Below, in pieces: positions 52,321 to 61,926 of a stretch of 64,000 nt of DNA. Both the position numbers and the translations under genes were made by a program. Location of the stretch: the NCBI RefSeq assembly GCF_050436995.1, contig NC_134775.1, positions 9,215,124 to 9,279,123 on the forward strand, given 5' to 3'. The notes below the pieces were generated by a model. That model did no database searches. It saw only the letters and a list, made by a program, of their open reading frames with translations, and was not told the DNA's origin. Origin of the DNA: Anticarsia gemmatalis. Its lineage: Eukaryota; Arthropoda; Insecta; Lepidoptera; Erebidae. The number at the start of each line of letters is the position of its first letter. The stretch's first letter is position 1.

Positions 52321-55164
52321 ATGGATAAACAGCTAGGCTCATTAAATTTAGTACATCAAAACATACAAGGTTTATCCAGCAAGGAATTAGAAGTAGAATT
52401 GTTTTTACAAAAACATAATGTAGGTGTTTTCTGTGTGACTGAGCATTGGCTACACACGGAACAAATAGCAATAAACAATGAGTTTTATACAATTATTAGT
52501 GCGTATATTAGGAACAAAGCTAGACATGGTGGTTCACTGATTATGGTAGCTAACAGTATTAAATGTAAAGAACGTAGGGACATAGTTAATTTGTCAATAG
52601 AACGCACGGCTGAGGTTTCCTGTGTCGAGTTAGAGCGACACATAGTAGTTTGTATATATAGACCACCAAATAGTGAGTTTACTTTATTTGAGTCGATAAT
52701 GGAGGACATATTAAAGCGTTTAAGTATAAGCAACAAGTATGTAGTAGTGTGTGGTGATTTTAATGTAAATTTACTTGAGCAATCTTCGACTAGTACGAGA
52801 CTTAAGTCATTATTTAAATCATTTAATTTAGTTTTTTTATTTAATGAGCCCACTAGAATCACTGCACATTCTGCTACATGCTTGGACAATATATTCTGCA
52901 ACTGCGAATGCTTAGGTAGGGAAATCTTAAGTGAATTAACATCGGACCATTGTGGACAGAAGGCTATATTTCCTGTTAGGGTAGATAATAGGTTAAAGAA
53001 AATTACTTGTAGGCCTATTACTAGGGATCGTTTAGTATTATTTAATAGTGAGATAGCTAGTGCTATGACGAAGTTAGACGACACCGAAGAACACCCGGAT
53101 AACCTTTACACATCGTTATTCAACATTATTGAATCCAAGTTCAAAACTATCTTCAAAGAGAAAACCGTACTAGATAACAATAGGAAACTCAAATTTTGCG
53201 ATTGGGCTACAGCAGGTATTTATAAAAGTAGAGCTAGGTTGTATGAGCTTTATTCCATGAAACAGTTCAATTTTAATCCTAAATTTCTTCAATACGTTAG
53301 GAACTATTCAAAAATTTTTAAGAGAACTTGTGTTGCTGCTAAATCCTTACACTTAAGCAACAAAATTAAAAGCTCAGACAATATGATCAAAACCACATGG
53401 AATATCATTAACAACGAAACAGGTCGTGCTATCCAGCGCGAAAATAATTTTGAACTGAAAGTAAATGACACGATTATCACCAACAACTTAGAGGTTGCTC
53501 AGACGTTCAATACTTTCTTCGCTGATATTCCCACAGCTACAACTAGCTCCTTGGATTCCTGTCCTGCCAAGGCAGAATGTTTACTTCGAAATAGTGTAGA
53601 AGAGTGTGGTAGTGTTTTTTTCTTCAAACATATCAACTCTAATGATGTAGTTAAGGCTTTTAGGTCGCTCAACTCCAAAAAAACACCTGACCTCTGGGGC
53701 ATCTCTGTTAAATTAGTAGAAAGTATTATCTTGGAAATAGCCCCCCATTTGGCTTTAATATTTAATAGGTGCGTAGATGCTGGTGTGTTTCCGGATTTAA
53801 TGAAACACAGTAAAGTAGTACCACTCTTTAAGAAGGGATCTAAGAGTGAGCCCAGCAATTTCAGGCCCATTTCCATCTTGCCTGCGGTTAGCAAAATCTT
53901 CGAAAAGGTCATCTTAGAGCAGCTTGAAAGTCACTTTAACTCGAATCAGCTATTTCATGGTAAACAGTATGGTTTCACAAAGGGTAGGTCAACAATCGAT
54001 GCAGGTATTTCGCTCGCCAAGCATATCTATGATGCTTGGGAGACATCCCAGGACGCCATTGGGGTGTTCTGCGATCTCTCCAAAGCATTTGACTGTGTCC
54101 AACATAATACGCTCCTTAGGAAACTGAACCACTATGGAATTAGGGATACAGCGCTCGATTTACTTGCGTCATATTTGGGTAATAGGATTCAACGAGTAGA
54201 TATCAATGGTGTAAGGTCTTCAGGTTCAGCTATTTCTCTCGGCGTGCCTCAGGGTTCGATACTCGGTCCGTTTCTTTTTCTCGTATATATAAACGATCTC
54301 CCCTTTCAGGTGCAGGACTTATGTGATATTATATTATTTGCAGATGACACTTCACTCATTTTTAGAGTAGATCGTTCGAAGTCTTGTTTTATTGATATCA
54401 ATAGTATTCTTGAACAGGTCCACAACTGGTTCACTTGTAATAATCTGTTATTAAATTCTAACAAAACTAAGTGCATTAGGTTCACTATGCCCAACGCGAG
54501 GAATTTAGGTACTAACATAGTCGTAAATGGGCAAACTATCGATTTGGTAGATTCGGCAACTTTTTTAGGTATCAGTCTGGATAGCAAGCTCCAATGGGGC
54601 ACTCAAATAGCGCATCTCTCGGGGAGACTCAGCTCCGCCGCGTACACAATCAGAAAAGTAAGACAGTTTGCTGGTGTGGATGCGGCAAGACTGGTTTACT
54701 TTAGTTATTTTCACAGCGTCATGTCTTACGGTATATTACTGTGGGGTAAGGCTGCTGATATAGATGTTATTTTTGTCCTTCAAAAAAGAGCTATCCGTGC
54801 AATTTATAGTTTAGGAGCGCGAGACTCCTTGAGAGAGCTTTTTGGGCAGATAGGGATACTGACGGTGTCATCACAGTATGTGCTTGCAAACTTGCAACAA
54901 CAAAATTTAGGGACTTTCGCAACAAATAGCGATAGACACAATTACAACACTAGAAACAGACACAAATTAGTAGGTCCCCATCATCGTTTACACAAGGTGC
55001 ACAATTCGTTTGTAGGTCTCGGCATTCGTTTCTTCAACAAGCTTCCCAAGCACATCATGGATTTACCCCTGCCAAAATTCAAAGTTGCTGTTAAGGAACA
55101 TCTCGTTAGGAAAGCTTATTACAGAATTGATGAGTATCTAAACGACAATAGCTCTTGGGATTAG
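52321..55164 (+). CDS. LINE A ORF2 (endonuclease plus reverse transcriptase)
   Basis: 947 codons, ATG 52321, no internal stop. Endonuclease at residues 10-215 (LVHQNIQGLSSKELEVEL, CVTEHWLH, VCIYRPPNSEF, VVCGDFNVNLL, SDHCG). RT at about 455-760 (NFRPISILPAVSKIFEKV, FCDLSKAFDCVQHNTLL, LGVPQGSILGPFLFLVYIND, IILFADDTSLIF). The C-terminus ends LPKFKVAVKEHLVRKAYYRI. All catalytic motifs are present, so the enzyme may be active; it nicks target DNA and primes cDNA synthesis there. The copy at 22.4-29.9 kb is a close relative. Confidence 0.92.
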   Translation: MDKQLGSLNLVHQNIQGLSSKELEVELFLQKHNVGVFCVTEHWLHTEQIAINNEFYTIISAYIRNKARHGGSLIMVANSIKCKERRDIVNLSIERTAEVSCVELERHIVVCIYRPPNSEFTLFESIMEDILKRLSISNKYVVVCGDFNVNLLEQSSTSTRLKSLFKSFNLVFLFNEPTRITAHSATCLDNIFCNCECLGREILSELTSDHCGQKAIFPVRVDNRLKKITCRPITRDRLVLFNSEIASAMTKLDDTEEHPDNLYTSLFNIIESKFKTIFKEKTVLDNNRKLKFCDWATAGIYKSRARLYELYSMKQFNFNPKFLQYVRNYSKIFKRTCVAAKSLHLSNKIKSSDNMIKTTWNIINNETGRAIQRENNFELKVNDTIITNNLEVAQTFNTFFADIPTATTSSLDSCPAKAECLLRNSVEECGSVFFFKHINSNDVVKAFRSLNSKKTPDLWGISVKLVESIILEIAPHLALIFNRCVDAGVFPDLMKHSKVVPLFKKGSKSEPSNFRPISILPAVSKIFEKVILEQLESHFNSNQLFHGKQYGFTKGRSTIDAGISLAKHIYDAWETSQDAIGVFCDLSKAFDCVQHNTLLRKLNHYGIRDTALDLLASYLGNRIQRVDINGVRSSGSAISLGVPQGSILGPFLFLVYINDLPFQVQDLCDIILFADDTSLIFRVDRSKSCFIDINSILEQVHNWFTCNNLLLNSNKTKCIRFTMPNARNLGTNIVVNGQTIDLVDSATFLGISLDSKLQWGTQIAHLSGRLSSAAYTIRKVRQFAGVDAARLVYFSYFHSVMSYGILLWGKAADIDVIFVLQKRAIRAIYSLGARDSLRELFGQIGILTVSSQYVLANLQQQNLGTFATNSDRHNYNTRNRHKLVGPHHRLHKVHNSFVGLGIRFFNKLPKHIMDLPLPKFKVAVKEHLVRKAYYRIDEYLNDNSSWD

Positions 55165-55689
55165 TCGCTCGCTTGATTAGGATTCTTTGAAATTAGGGAA
55201 CTTTGCTATAAATTGTATAAACTCAGTAGCAGTAGGTCTAAATATTGTAAAATATGGGCAATTAATGATGCAAATAGATGATGTTACGTACAATTTGATG
55301 TTATTCATAAAACTGTCACTTTTTTTCTTTTATAATGTTCACAACCAGTGTGCTCACTTGCTGCCCATATTCTTATTATCACATGCTAGTAGGTGCTCCC
55401 AACATACGGTATGATCAGAGACTAATGAATAACCTAGCTATACTCATTTAACTCAATTGACGTTTAGTCTATATCGCTGATTGTTGGCAGCTCCTCGCAT
55501 GATCAATTATTGTATCAACCACATTGTAAAACTTTTGGCGATTGAAAAGAGTGGCCGTGAGTTTCTTGCTAGCTCTTCTCATAAGGCTCTACCCCCTTTC
55601 CGAGCTAGTGGTAGATTCAGTAATTGTAACGACTATCATAAGTGTCAATATTTGACCTAAATGAATAAATGATTTGATTTTGATTTTGA

Positions 55690-55934
55690 TTTTTGAGAGA
55701 AGTTGGTGATCATTACTTGCTTCAGAAAGACATTGACAATGTTTTTAAGTGGAGTATAGAGAACAAACTATATTTCAATATAGATAAGTGTTCTTTAATG
55801 ACATTTTCTCGTGCGCACAACCCAAGTTACCATCCGTACCAGATAGAAGGGCAGTTGATACAGCGATTTATGGAGGTTAAAGATCTGGGTGTTCGCTTCT
55901 GTGCAAGCCTAAGTTTCCGGAATCATATTGTGAA
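55690..55934 (+). pseudogene. LINE C ORF2, continuation of RT
   Basis: HYLLQKDIDNVFKWSIENKL, NIDKCSLMTFSRAHNP, MEVKDLGVRFCASLSF: the block that normally follows FADD by about 15 residues in jockey-group RTs. It fits the break at 43975. Ends in a Helitron. Confidence 0.82.
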
Positions 55935-56180
55935 CTAGCTGACCCGCGCAACTTCGCTTGCGTCACATAAGAGAGAATGGGTCAAAATTTTCCCCGTTTT
56001 TGTAACATTTTTTACTGGTACTCTGCTCCTATTGGTCGTAGCGTGATGATATATAGCCTATAGCCTTCCTCGATAAATGGACTATCTAACATTGAAAGAA
56101 TTTTTCAAATCGGTTTAGTAGTTCCTGAGATTAGCGCGTTCAAACAAACAAACAAACTCTTCAGCTTTATAATATTAGTA
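55935..56180 (-). mobile_element. Helitron-like element (Lep1-like), copy g
   Basis: CTAG at 55935-55938 after A; the TC end is cut short (TAATATTAGTA) where the family G LTR starts at 56181. Confidence 0.85.
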
Positions 56181-56687
56181 TGTCGGGGCACGGTGTGTTC
56201 TGTGGGGTTGTTTCCTGACATTTCACTTCTGATATTGAAGGCATATGGGGTACCTCGCTATCAGATTGGTCAGTGATGGCGAATAGTCCAAAATAATACG
56301 CACTAGACTTAGCTCACTGGTGTATTTGTCCATTACAATGATCACATTACAAAAATAGACTAGGATTTAACCGATCTAGCTGGATGCAAGACAGAAACGC
56401 GGTGAGTTCGGTACAACGTGGCAACGACGTCTTCTCTTGAGTTCGAATGTTGAATAATCTAACCACACTAACGTTCCAACCATCATACCTCTGAAATGAC
56501 AGCTGTCGATTGTCACAAGTCAGCCGTCATCTGCCTGTGCTGCCAACATTGTACCGACCACACCCAAGTGTAAACACTTGACGTTTCCGTTACATTAAAT
56601 TATTTCTTAATACTTAATCAAATCAATTTAAGATAATTTTAATTAGATTGTTCAAAGATATAGCACCTCGATGCTGACGTTCCGACA
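56181..56687 (-). repeat. LTR of family G, third copy
   Basis: 507 bp, TGTCGGGGCACGG...TTCCGACA. It has more substitutions and small indels relative to the other two LTRs than they have to each other. Confidence 0.85.
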
Positions 56688-57079
56688 CGGCTGTGCTTAC
56701 CTCTCACACGTCCTCGTGTGAGTCATCTGTCCAAGAGGCCCATCCTAAAAAGGAGAAAAGAACTCGAACAGTAAAGTCCTTACCCGCTCGGTCAACCTGA
56801 CCAATGATAAGGAAACATTTTTGTTTTCAATTCAGTCGATTAATCTCAAACTATCTTCATAGATGTGTCATAACTAGATACATCTTCCAAAAATAACGTT
56901 AGAAATTACGTCACTAACTAAGTATAACCAATTTTAATAGAATACAGAAAATAAATCTGTCGAACAGCATCAAACGTCACTGTAAGCATAAAAAATGTAC
57001 TCTGTTCAAAATCTTTACAGCTCATTAAAACTCTTTAAAGACAACCTTCATCTGGCTCCTGATAGTCAATCTGCCAATC

Positions 57080-57340
57080 AAGACAACCAACACTGGCGTC
57101 TGACCAGTCGTCCGATAAGCCATTCAAGACAACCAACACTGGCGTCTGACCAGGCGTCAGATAAGCCATTCAAGACAACCACACTGGTGTCTGACCAGGC
57201 GTCTCATAAGCCATTCAAGACAACCACAATGGTGTCTGACCAGGCGTCTCATAAGCCATTCAAGACAACCAACACTGGCGTCTGACCAGGCGTCTCATAA
57301 GCCATTCAAGACAACCAACACTGGCGTCTGACCAGGCACA
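57080..57340. repeat. Minisatellite, 45-46-bp unit, six copies
   Basis: AAGACAACCA at 57080, 57126, 57172, 57217, 57262 and 57308, each followed by CACTGG(C/T)GTCTGACCAGG and ATAAGCC. It lies in the 3' untranslated part of the family G element. A different 71-bp repeat occupies the same part of the other copy. Confidence 0.88.
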
Positions 57341-57639
57341 CATTAAGACAGCTTCGCCTCCTATCCAATAATCCAATTATACACTTCAACACAGCCCAAC
57401 TGGCGTCTGATGGTGTTAATGACTTTTCAAGACAACCTCTACACTCAGCGTCTGATGGCGAGTGTCCGAGTCAGCCACCAAAGCCAACTGCACTCCTTCA
57501 AGACAACTGCACTCAGGTGTCTGATTAAGTCTCTCACATTGGGTCAAAAGGCTAAGATCTTTAAAAACGTGGGTTTCTTGAAATTACCAAGGGAGATTAG
57601 TGCTCTATAATCAATACCTAAAGTACCTTGTCACAGTCC

Positions 57640-58399
57640 GTATCGTCAATTTCGCAAATACTGCGGGGCATTCTCCTAAAACGGTCGTGAGCGTATTCGT
57701 ATGTGCGATTTAAGTGTAGGGCTTTCAAAACATACCAGACTTCTTTTAAGACTTCTGCGACTTTAAACGGACCTTTGTATTTGGGGTCAAGTTTGGTCTG
57801 ATTACGTTCTGCGTTTTGCTAAAGAACGTAACCTCCAACAGAGAAAGGCTTCAAGCTAGCTTTAATCCTATCAAAACAATCCTTGTCGAACTTTTCAGCT
57901 CGCTTCATGTTTTGAATTGCGGTAAGTGCCTGAAGTGCCTTACTGCGTTGACAACCGCTAGGGTATCCAACTCGTAGTACTGGTATCTAGACTCCACAGC
58001 TGTTATACGCTTGTATTAAAGTAAGCGATAGCATGTAACTTACCTTCTGACTTTTGCATTAGAACGGCACCATACCCAATTGCATTTGCATCTGTGTGTA
58101 GCTCTGCGTCCAAGTCCGGGTCTTATATCATCAGCACTAGTTCACTCGTCAGCACTGAAATAATCTGCTGTCTGTCGTCTTCGTGTTAACGCTTCCAGTT
58201 TAACTTACCGTTACTCGTCGTCAGAGCATAGAGTGCACAGAAGTTTGACTATTCTTATCATAGCTACATCGTTATCAAATCTTTTACCACAAAGCTTGGA
58301 AGCTAATGACTCCTTCACTAAAGAACATTCTGTATGAGAATCATAATGAAATGAAAGTTGCTCACCGTTATGGCGTAGGATTCCAGTAGGTGCATCCAT
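57640..58399 (-). pseudogene. pol: Family G pol remnants (protease, RNase H, integrase end)
   Basis: Antisense. A protease-like block at 58399-58211 (APTGILRHNGEQLSF, ECSLVKESLASKLCGK). RNase H at about 58115-58010 (LDAELHTDANAIGYGAVLMQ, HAIAYFNTSV). Integrase C-terminus at about 57910-57660 (KRAEKFDKDCFDRI, LDPKYKGPFKVAEVLKEV, the GPY/F region; then DRFRRMP). RT and the integrase core are deleted, and several stops are present. The GPF motif places the family in Ty3/gypsy. Confidence 0.7.
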
Positions 58400-58514
58400 A
58401 ATGCACAGGTCAACCTGTCTGTTACGGAAGTTACGGAGGAACTCGAAGATCGCTCGACGTAAGGTAAGAAACGATAAATATCACAGAAATCACAACGAAC
58501 GAACTCAAGCGCAC

Positions 58515-58702
58515 TTTGCCGATGGTCCGGCAAGGAGATGTAGTGAAACACTTGATGGTTTTTAAGTAATTTATTTTACATATACTGAGTGCTTATATAC
58601 TAATAAAGGACGTGCGTTTTTGCTATCTAACTTAATCTCTACTTTATCTTATGGTGTGCCTTATCTGGTTACGTCGATTATATGTACGATGATGTCGCTA
58701 CA
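58515..58702 (-). repeat. 3' LTR of young gypsy element
   Basis: 188 bp. In element orientation it starts TGTAGCGACATCATCG and ends CCGGACCATCGGCAAA. Preceded in element orientation by a polypurine tract AAGGGGGGAG (58716-58707). Confidence 0.92.
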
Positions 58703-58778
58703 TATACTCCCCCCTTAATTAAAAAATATATAATTAAAAAAATGTTTGTTGTCACCCGTTGCACTTATGTTGATTACT

Positions 58779-58988
58779 TCATGTTATTGATCGTATTCTT
58801 TTGTCCACCGTCTTCATTATTCCGTATAAGAGGGCAATTCCTAAGGAGACTATGATTTGTCCGATGGCGATGTTCCTCGTCCATCGTAGTTCTTCTAAGA
58901 CGAGGCTCTTGAGCTGGTCTGCCTCGTTTTGGTTGAGGCAGTTGTCCGTGTTGTAAGTGATCTGGTCCTTGGAACTTTGGTTGCCCAT
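58779..58988 (-). CDS. Small accessory ORF: predicted N-myristoylated single-span membrane protein
   Basis: 69 codons from ATG 58988, between the pol stop (59064-59062) and the 3' LTR. The N-terminus MGNQSSK fits the myristoylation pattern MGxxxS/T with a following Lys. A polar segment (TDNCLNQNEADQLKSLVLEE) leads to one hydrophobic span of about 19 residues (residues 40-59, AIGQIIVSLGIALLYGIM) and a basic end (DKRIRSIT). No similarity recognised. The topology (acylated, then one span) suggests a membrane-associated accessory protein; a role in budding or assembly would be inference. A TATA-like box and initiator lie just upstream. Confidence 0.6.
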   Translation of the reverse strand: MGNQSSKDQITYNTDNCLNQNEADQLKSLVLEELRWTRNIAIGQIIVSLGIALLYGIMKTVDKRIRSIT

Positions 58989-59007
58989 TCTTGAGATTTT
59001 GACGGTG

Positions 59008-59044
59008 AATGATGTTTTCCTTCTAATTGCCGTGGGTATTTATA
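59008..59044 (-). promoter_or_regulatory. Candidate internal promoter for the accessory ORF
   Basis: On the minus strand TATAAATA (59044-59037) is followed by an arthropod initiator-like TCATT with A at 59010, a 34-nt spacing, and the ATG comes 22 nt later. The box lies within the last 30 bp before the accessory gene and after the pol stop. TATA-like strings are common in AT-rich DNA, so this is only a candidate. Confidence 0.35.
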
Positions 59045-59061
59045 CAGGTGATTGGCTTGAA

Positions 59062-61926
59062 TCAGCTATTTTTAAATCGTACCACTGGCTTGACGGCTCG
59101 TCCTGTTCTCGTGATGTACGTGCTTGAATTGCTTTGTGTGTTCTCTGAGATTGGCACGTACATAGTTTCACTATTCATCGTAAATGCAGGTTTTAATCGG
59201 TCTATGGATATTGTATTGTCTTTATTTCCTCTTTTAATGATAAATGCTTTGTCTGTTCTGCTAATCACTGGGAATGGCCCTTCATAGGGCGGAGTCAGAC
59301 TTTTTCTTAACCTATCGCATCGCACAAATACGTGCGAGCATTTGTTCAATTCAGGGTGAATAAAAATGGTTGCACTATGTTTTTTGCGTTTTGGAATTGA
59401 CGTCATGTGTGTAATGTCCCGTTGTATACTTTTGATGAATTCTTCGTACGTTGAATTTTGGTGTGATGGTTCAAAAAATTCTCCAGGGAGAGTGATAGGT
59501 GTTCCGTAAATCATTTCCGCCGCACTGTATCCTGTGTCTTCTCGTACACAGCTGCGCAAACCGAGTAAGACGGATGGAATATCATTCACCCAGTTAGCGT
59601 TCGATTCCCTGGTTGTGAGTGCTGCTTTTAAAGTTCTATGGAACCTTTCTATCATTCCATTAGATTGTGGGTGATAAGGCGTTGTCCTAATTCTATGTAC
59701 TCCCAAAAATTGTGAAAGTGATTCGAATATTCTTGATTCGAATTGTCGTCCTTGGTCTGTAGTGATACGTACGGGACATCCGAATCTTGAAATCCATCCC
59801 TCATATAGTGTGCGAGCCACCGTTTCGGCTGTAATGTCTTCCACGGGAAATACTTCCGGCCATGAGGTACAGCGATCTATAATTGTGATTAGATATCGTT
59901 TTCCTTGAGAAATAGGAAACGGTCCGACGATATCTATGTGTAAATGTTCGAAACGCTGCGATGGCATGAAATTTCCGACCGGTGATATTGTGTGGCGTTG
60001 CACTTTTGACTTTTGACAAGCTATGCATGATCTACACCAGTTGTTAATGTCTTTGTTCATAGATGGCCATAAATATCTTTGCGTTATCATCTTTCTTGTA
60101 GTTTTTTTCCCAGGATGGCTTAGTCCGTGGATGACGTCAAAAACTTGTCTTCGGAATTTTTCCGGTAAATAAGGGCGATTCTTTCCAGTAGATACGTCGC
60201 AACTGATGTTTTTTGTAGAACCCGGAAGTTTGATGTTTCTGAATAACAATTTCTTATTGTCACGAAGTCTTATTAATTCTTGGTCGCTGAGTTGACATTT
60301 TGCTAATTCAGCGTAATTGATTGGTGATGGCATATCTATTTGTTCTATACGTGATAGTGCGTCTGCGACAATATTGTCACGTCCGTTTATGTGTTGAATA
60401 TTGGTAGAATATTGTGAAATAAAATCTAATTGACGTATTCTTCGTGGTGTATCGTTGGGTGACGATTTTTGAGAAAATACGTAAGTCAAAGGTCGATGAT
60501 CCGTAAAAATCGTGAATTCTCTTCCTTCGATTAATCTTTGAAAATGTTTGACTGCCATATATATCCCGAGTAATTCTCTATCGAATGTTGAGTATTTCTG
60601 TTGTGTATCACTTAGTTTTCTTGAAAAAAATCCTAATGGTTCCCAAATGCGTCCATTTTTTTGTTGTAGAACTGCGCCAACACAGGTAGAGCTGGCGTCC
60701 GTCATGAGTGCCAGTGTGGCCTTGCGTGAAGGGTGCACTGTCAATGCTGCGTTCATAATGTTTTCCTTGCATTTTTCAAAAGCTTTTTCGGCGTCTGTTG
60801 TCCAAGGAATAGGAGAGTTATCGTTCTTTTTTGAGATATGCAGGTAGTCGTTTAGGATGTTTTGATATTGAGCGGCGTGTGGAAGGTTGTTTCTGTAGAA
60901 ATTAATCATGCCTAAAAATCTTCTTAATTCTTTGATTGTCTTCGGTTTAGGGAATTCCACTATTGCCTTGTATTTCTCTTCTGTTGGACGTATTCCTTGG
61001 CTAGTTATGTGATAGCCTAAAAAGTCCATTTCGTTTTTGAGAAAATCACATTTTTCGAGATTAATAGTAATACCGTTTTCCTGTAAACGCCTGAAAACTG
61101 TATCCAGTTGCTGAATATGTGTTATTTCATTTTCCGAGGCGATTAAACAATCGTCGATAAAAACGAATACAAAATCCAAATCTCTAAATAGCGAATCCAT
61201 GAATCGTTGGAAAGTTTGAGCTGCATTGCGTAAACCAAAGGGCATTCTAGGGAATTCAAAAAGTCCAAAAGGAGTGATTATAGCGGTTTTCTCCACGTCT
61301 TCTACGGGAATACAATGGTAAGCCTTCCGGATATCGATTTTGCTGAATATTTTCTTATTTTCTAATATGTAAGTGAAATCTGTTAATCGTGGAAGCGGGT
61401 ATTTATCCGGTACTGTCGTGCTATTGAGCCTTCGATAATCTCCACATGGTCTCCATTCACCATTCTTTTTCTTCACCATGTGCAAAGGACTTGCCCATGG
61501 GCTGTCCGAGGGGCGACAAATTCCCAGCTCCATCATATTTTGAAATTCCTTTTTTGCTATGTGGTATTTATCCGGGGGTAGTGGTCTTGCGCGTGCTGAT
61601 ACTGGCGGTCCTTTTGTTACAATGTGATGCTTAATCTTGTGTTTTGGAGTAGAGCTGGGTGAGGACGGTTTCGTAATATCTTCGTATTTTTTTAATATTT
61701 GGGTGATGCGTGTGTCGATTCCAACGTCAATAGTGCGTATTGTTTGCTGCGTCGATGTGATTAGGGTTGCCGGCGTTGTCAGCTCAGTTACCCTATCTAT
61801 TAGTTTCCGACCAGCTATGTCGACTAATAATTTAAAATGCTCTAAAAAGTCTGCTCCGATAATTGATTGTGTTACGTCGGCAATAACGACGTTCCATTTA
61901 AAACTTCTTCGTAGTCCCAAGTTCAA
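59062..61926 (-). CDS. pol: pol of young gypsy element: RT, RNase H, integrase
   Basis: 954 open codons. The first part finishes the protease (IGADFLEHFKLLVD). RT at residues 120-300 (WRPCGDYRRLN, IDIRKAYHCIPV, MPFGLRNAAQTFQRFMD, VFVFIDDCLIAS). RNase H at 400-520 (LMTDASSTCVGAVLQ, IFTDHRPLTY, DNIVADALSRI). Integrase: HHCC zinc (HGLSHPGKKTTRK, CRSCIACQK), core D HIDIVGPFP, D TTDQGRQFES, E NGMIERFHRTLK; GPY/F-like YEGPFPVISR near residue 880. All catalytic residues are present. The active-site loop of the protease lies upstream in a different frame, so translation as one polyprotein is broken in this copy. Confidence 0.92.
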   Translation of the reverse strand: MNLGLRRSFKWNVVIADVTQSIIGADFLEHFKLLVDIAGRKLIDRVTELTTPATLITSTQQTIRTIDVGIDTRITQILKKYEDITKPSSPSSTPKHKIKHHIVTKGPPVSARARPLPPDKYHIAKKEFQNMMELGICRPSDSPWASPLHMVKKKNGEWRPCGDYRRLNSTTVPDKYPLPRLTDFTYILENKKIFSKIDIRKAYHCIPVEDVEKTAIITPFGLFEFPRMPFGLRNAAQTFQRFMDSLFRDLDFVFVFIDDCLIASENEITHIQQLDTVFRRLQENGITINLEKCDFLKNEMDFLGYHITSQGIRPTEEKYKAIVEFPKPKTIKELRRFLGMINFYRNNLPHAAQYQNILNDYLHISKKNDNSPIPWTTDAEKAFEKCKENIMNAALTVHPSRKATLALMTDASSTCVGAVLQQKNGRIWEPLGFFSRKLSDTQQKYSTFDRELLGIYMAVKHFQRLIEGREFTIFTDHRPLTYVFSQKSSPNDTPRRIRQLDFISQYSTNIQHINGRDNIVADALSRIEQIDMPSPINYAELAKCQLSDQELIRLRDNKKLLFRNIKLPGSTKNISCDVSTGKNRPYLPEKFRRQVFDVIHGLSHPGKKTTRKMITQRYLWPSMNKDINNWCRSCIACQKSKVQRHTISPVGNFMPSQRFEHLHIDIVGPFPISQGKRYLITIIDRCTSWPEVFPVEDITAETVARTLYEGWISRFGCPVRITTDQGRQFESRIFESLSQFLGVHRIRTTPYHPQSNGMIERFHRTLKAALTTRESNANWVNDIPSVLLGLRSCVREDTGYSAAEMIYGTPITLPGEFFEPSHQNSTYEEFIKSIQRDITHMTSIPKRKKHSATIFIHPELNKCSHVFVRCDRLRKSLTPPYEGPFPVISRTDKAFIIKRGNKDNTISIDRLKPAFTMNSETMYVPISENTQSNSSTYITRTGRAVKPVVRFKNS

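Larger units (their letters stand above)
50029..55688 (+). mobile_element. CR1-like LINE, family A, copy 1 (near full length)
   Basis: 5' UTR about 50029-50760, ORF1 50762-52309 (one internal UGA), ORF2 52321-55164, 3' UTR ending in ATGATTTGATTTTGATTTTG-type repeats at 55669-55695. The 3' UTR matches 22414-22911 inverted. Inserted in the RT of LINE C, together with LINE B and two Helitrons. Confidence 0.85.
40611..55934 (+). mobile_element. LINE C, split by an 11.7-kb nested block
   Basis: 5' portion 40611-43975 (5' UTR, ORF1 with PHD-like finger, endonuclease, RT up to just after the FADD motif) and 3' portion 55689-55934 (RT continuation). The protein text joins at GTGAGA/GAGAGA with no loss of frame, so everything between was inserted as one or more later events. 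The 3' end is lost at a Helitron (55935). Confidence 0.8.
56181..58440 (-). mobile_element. Family G Ty3/gypsy-like element, truncated second copy
   Basis: The LTR at 56181-56687 matches those at 23289 and 26150. The interior to about 58440 is antisense, with pol remnants and a different minisatellite. The other LTR is absent. The right boundary lies shortly before the young gypsy insertion at 58515, and the sequence just beyond that insertion (63227 onward) does not continue the element. Confidence 0.8.
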
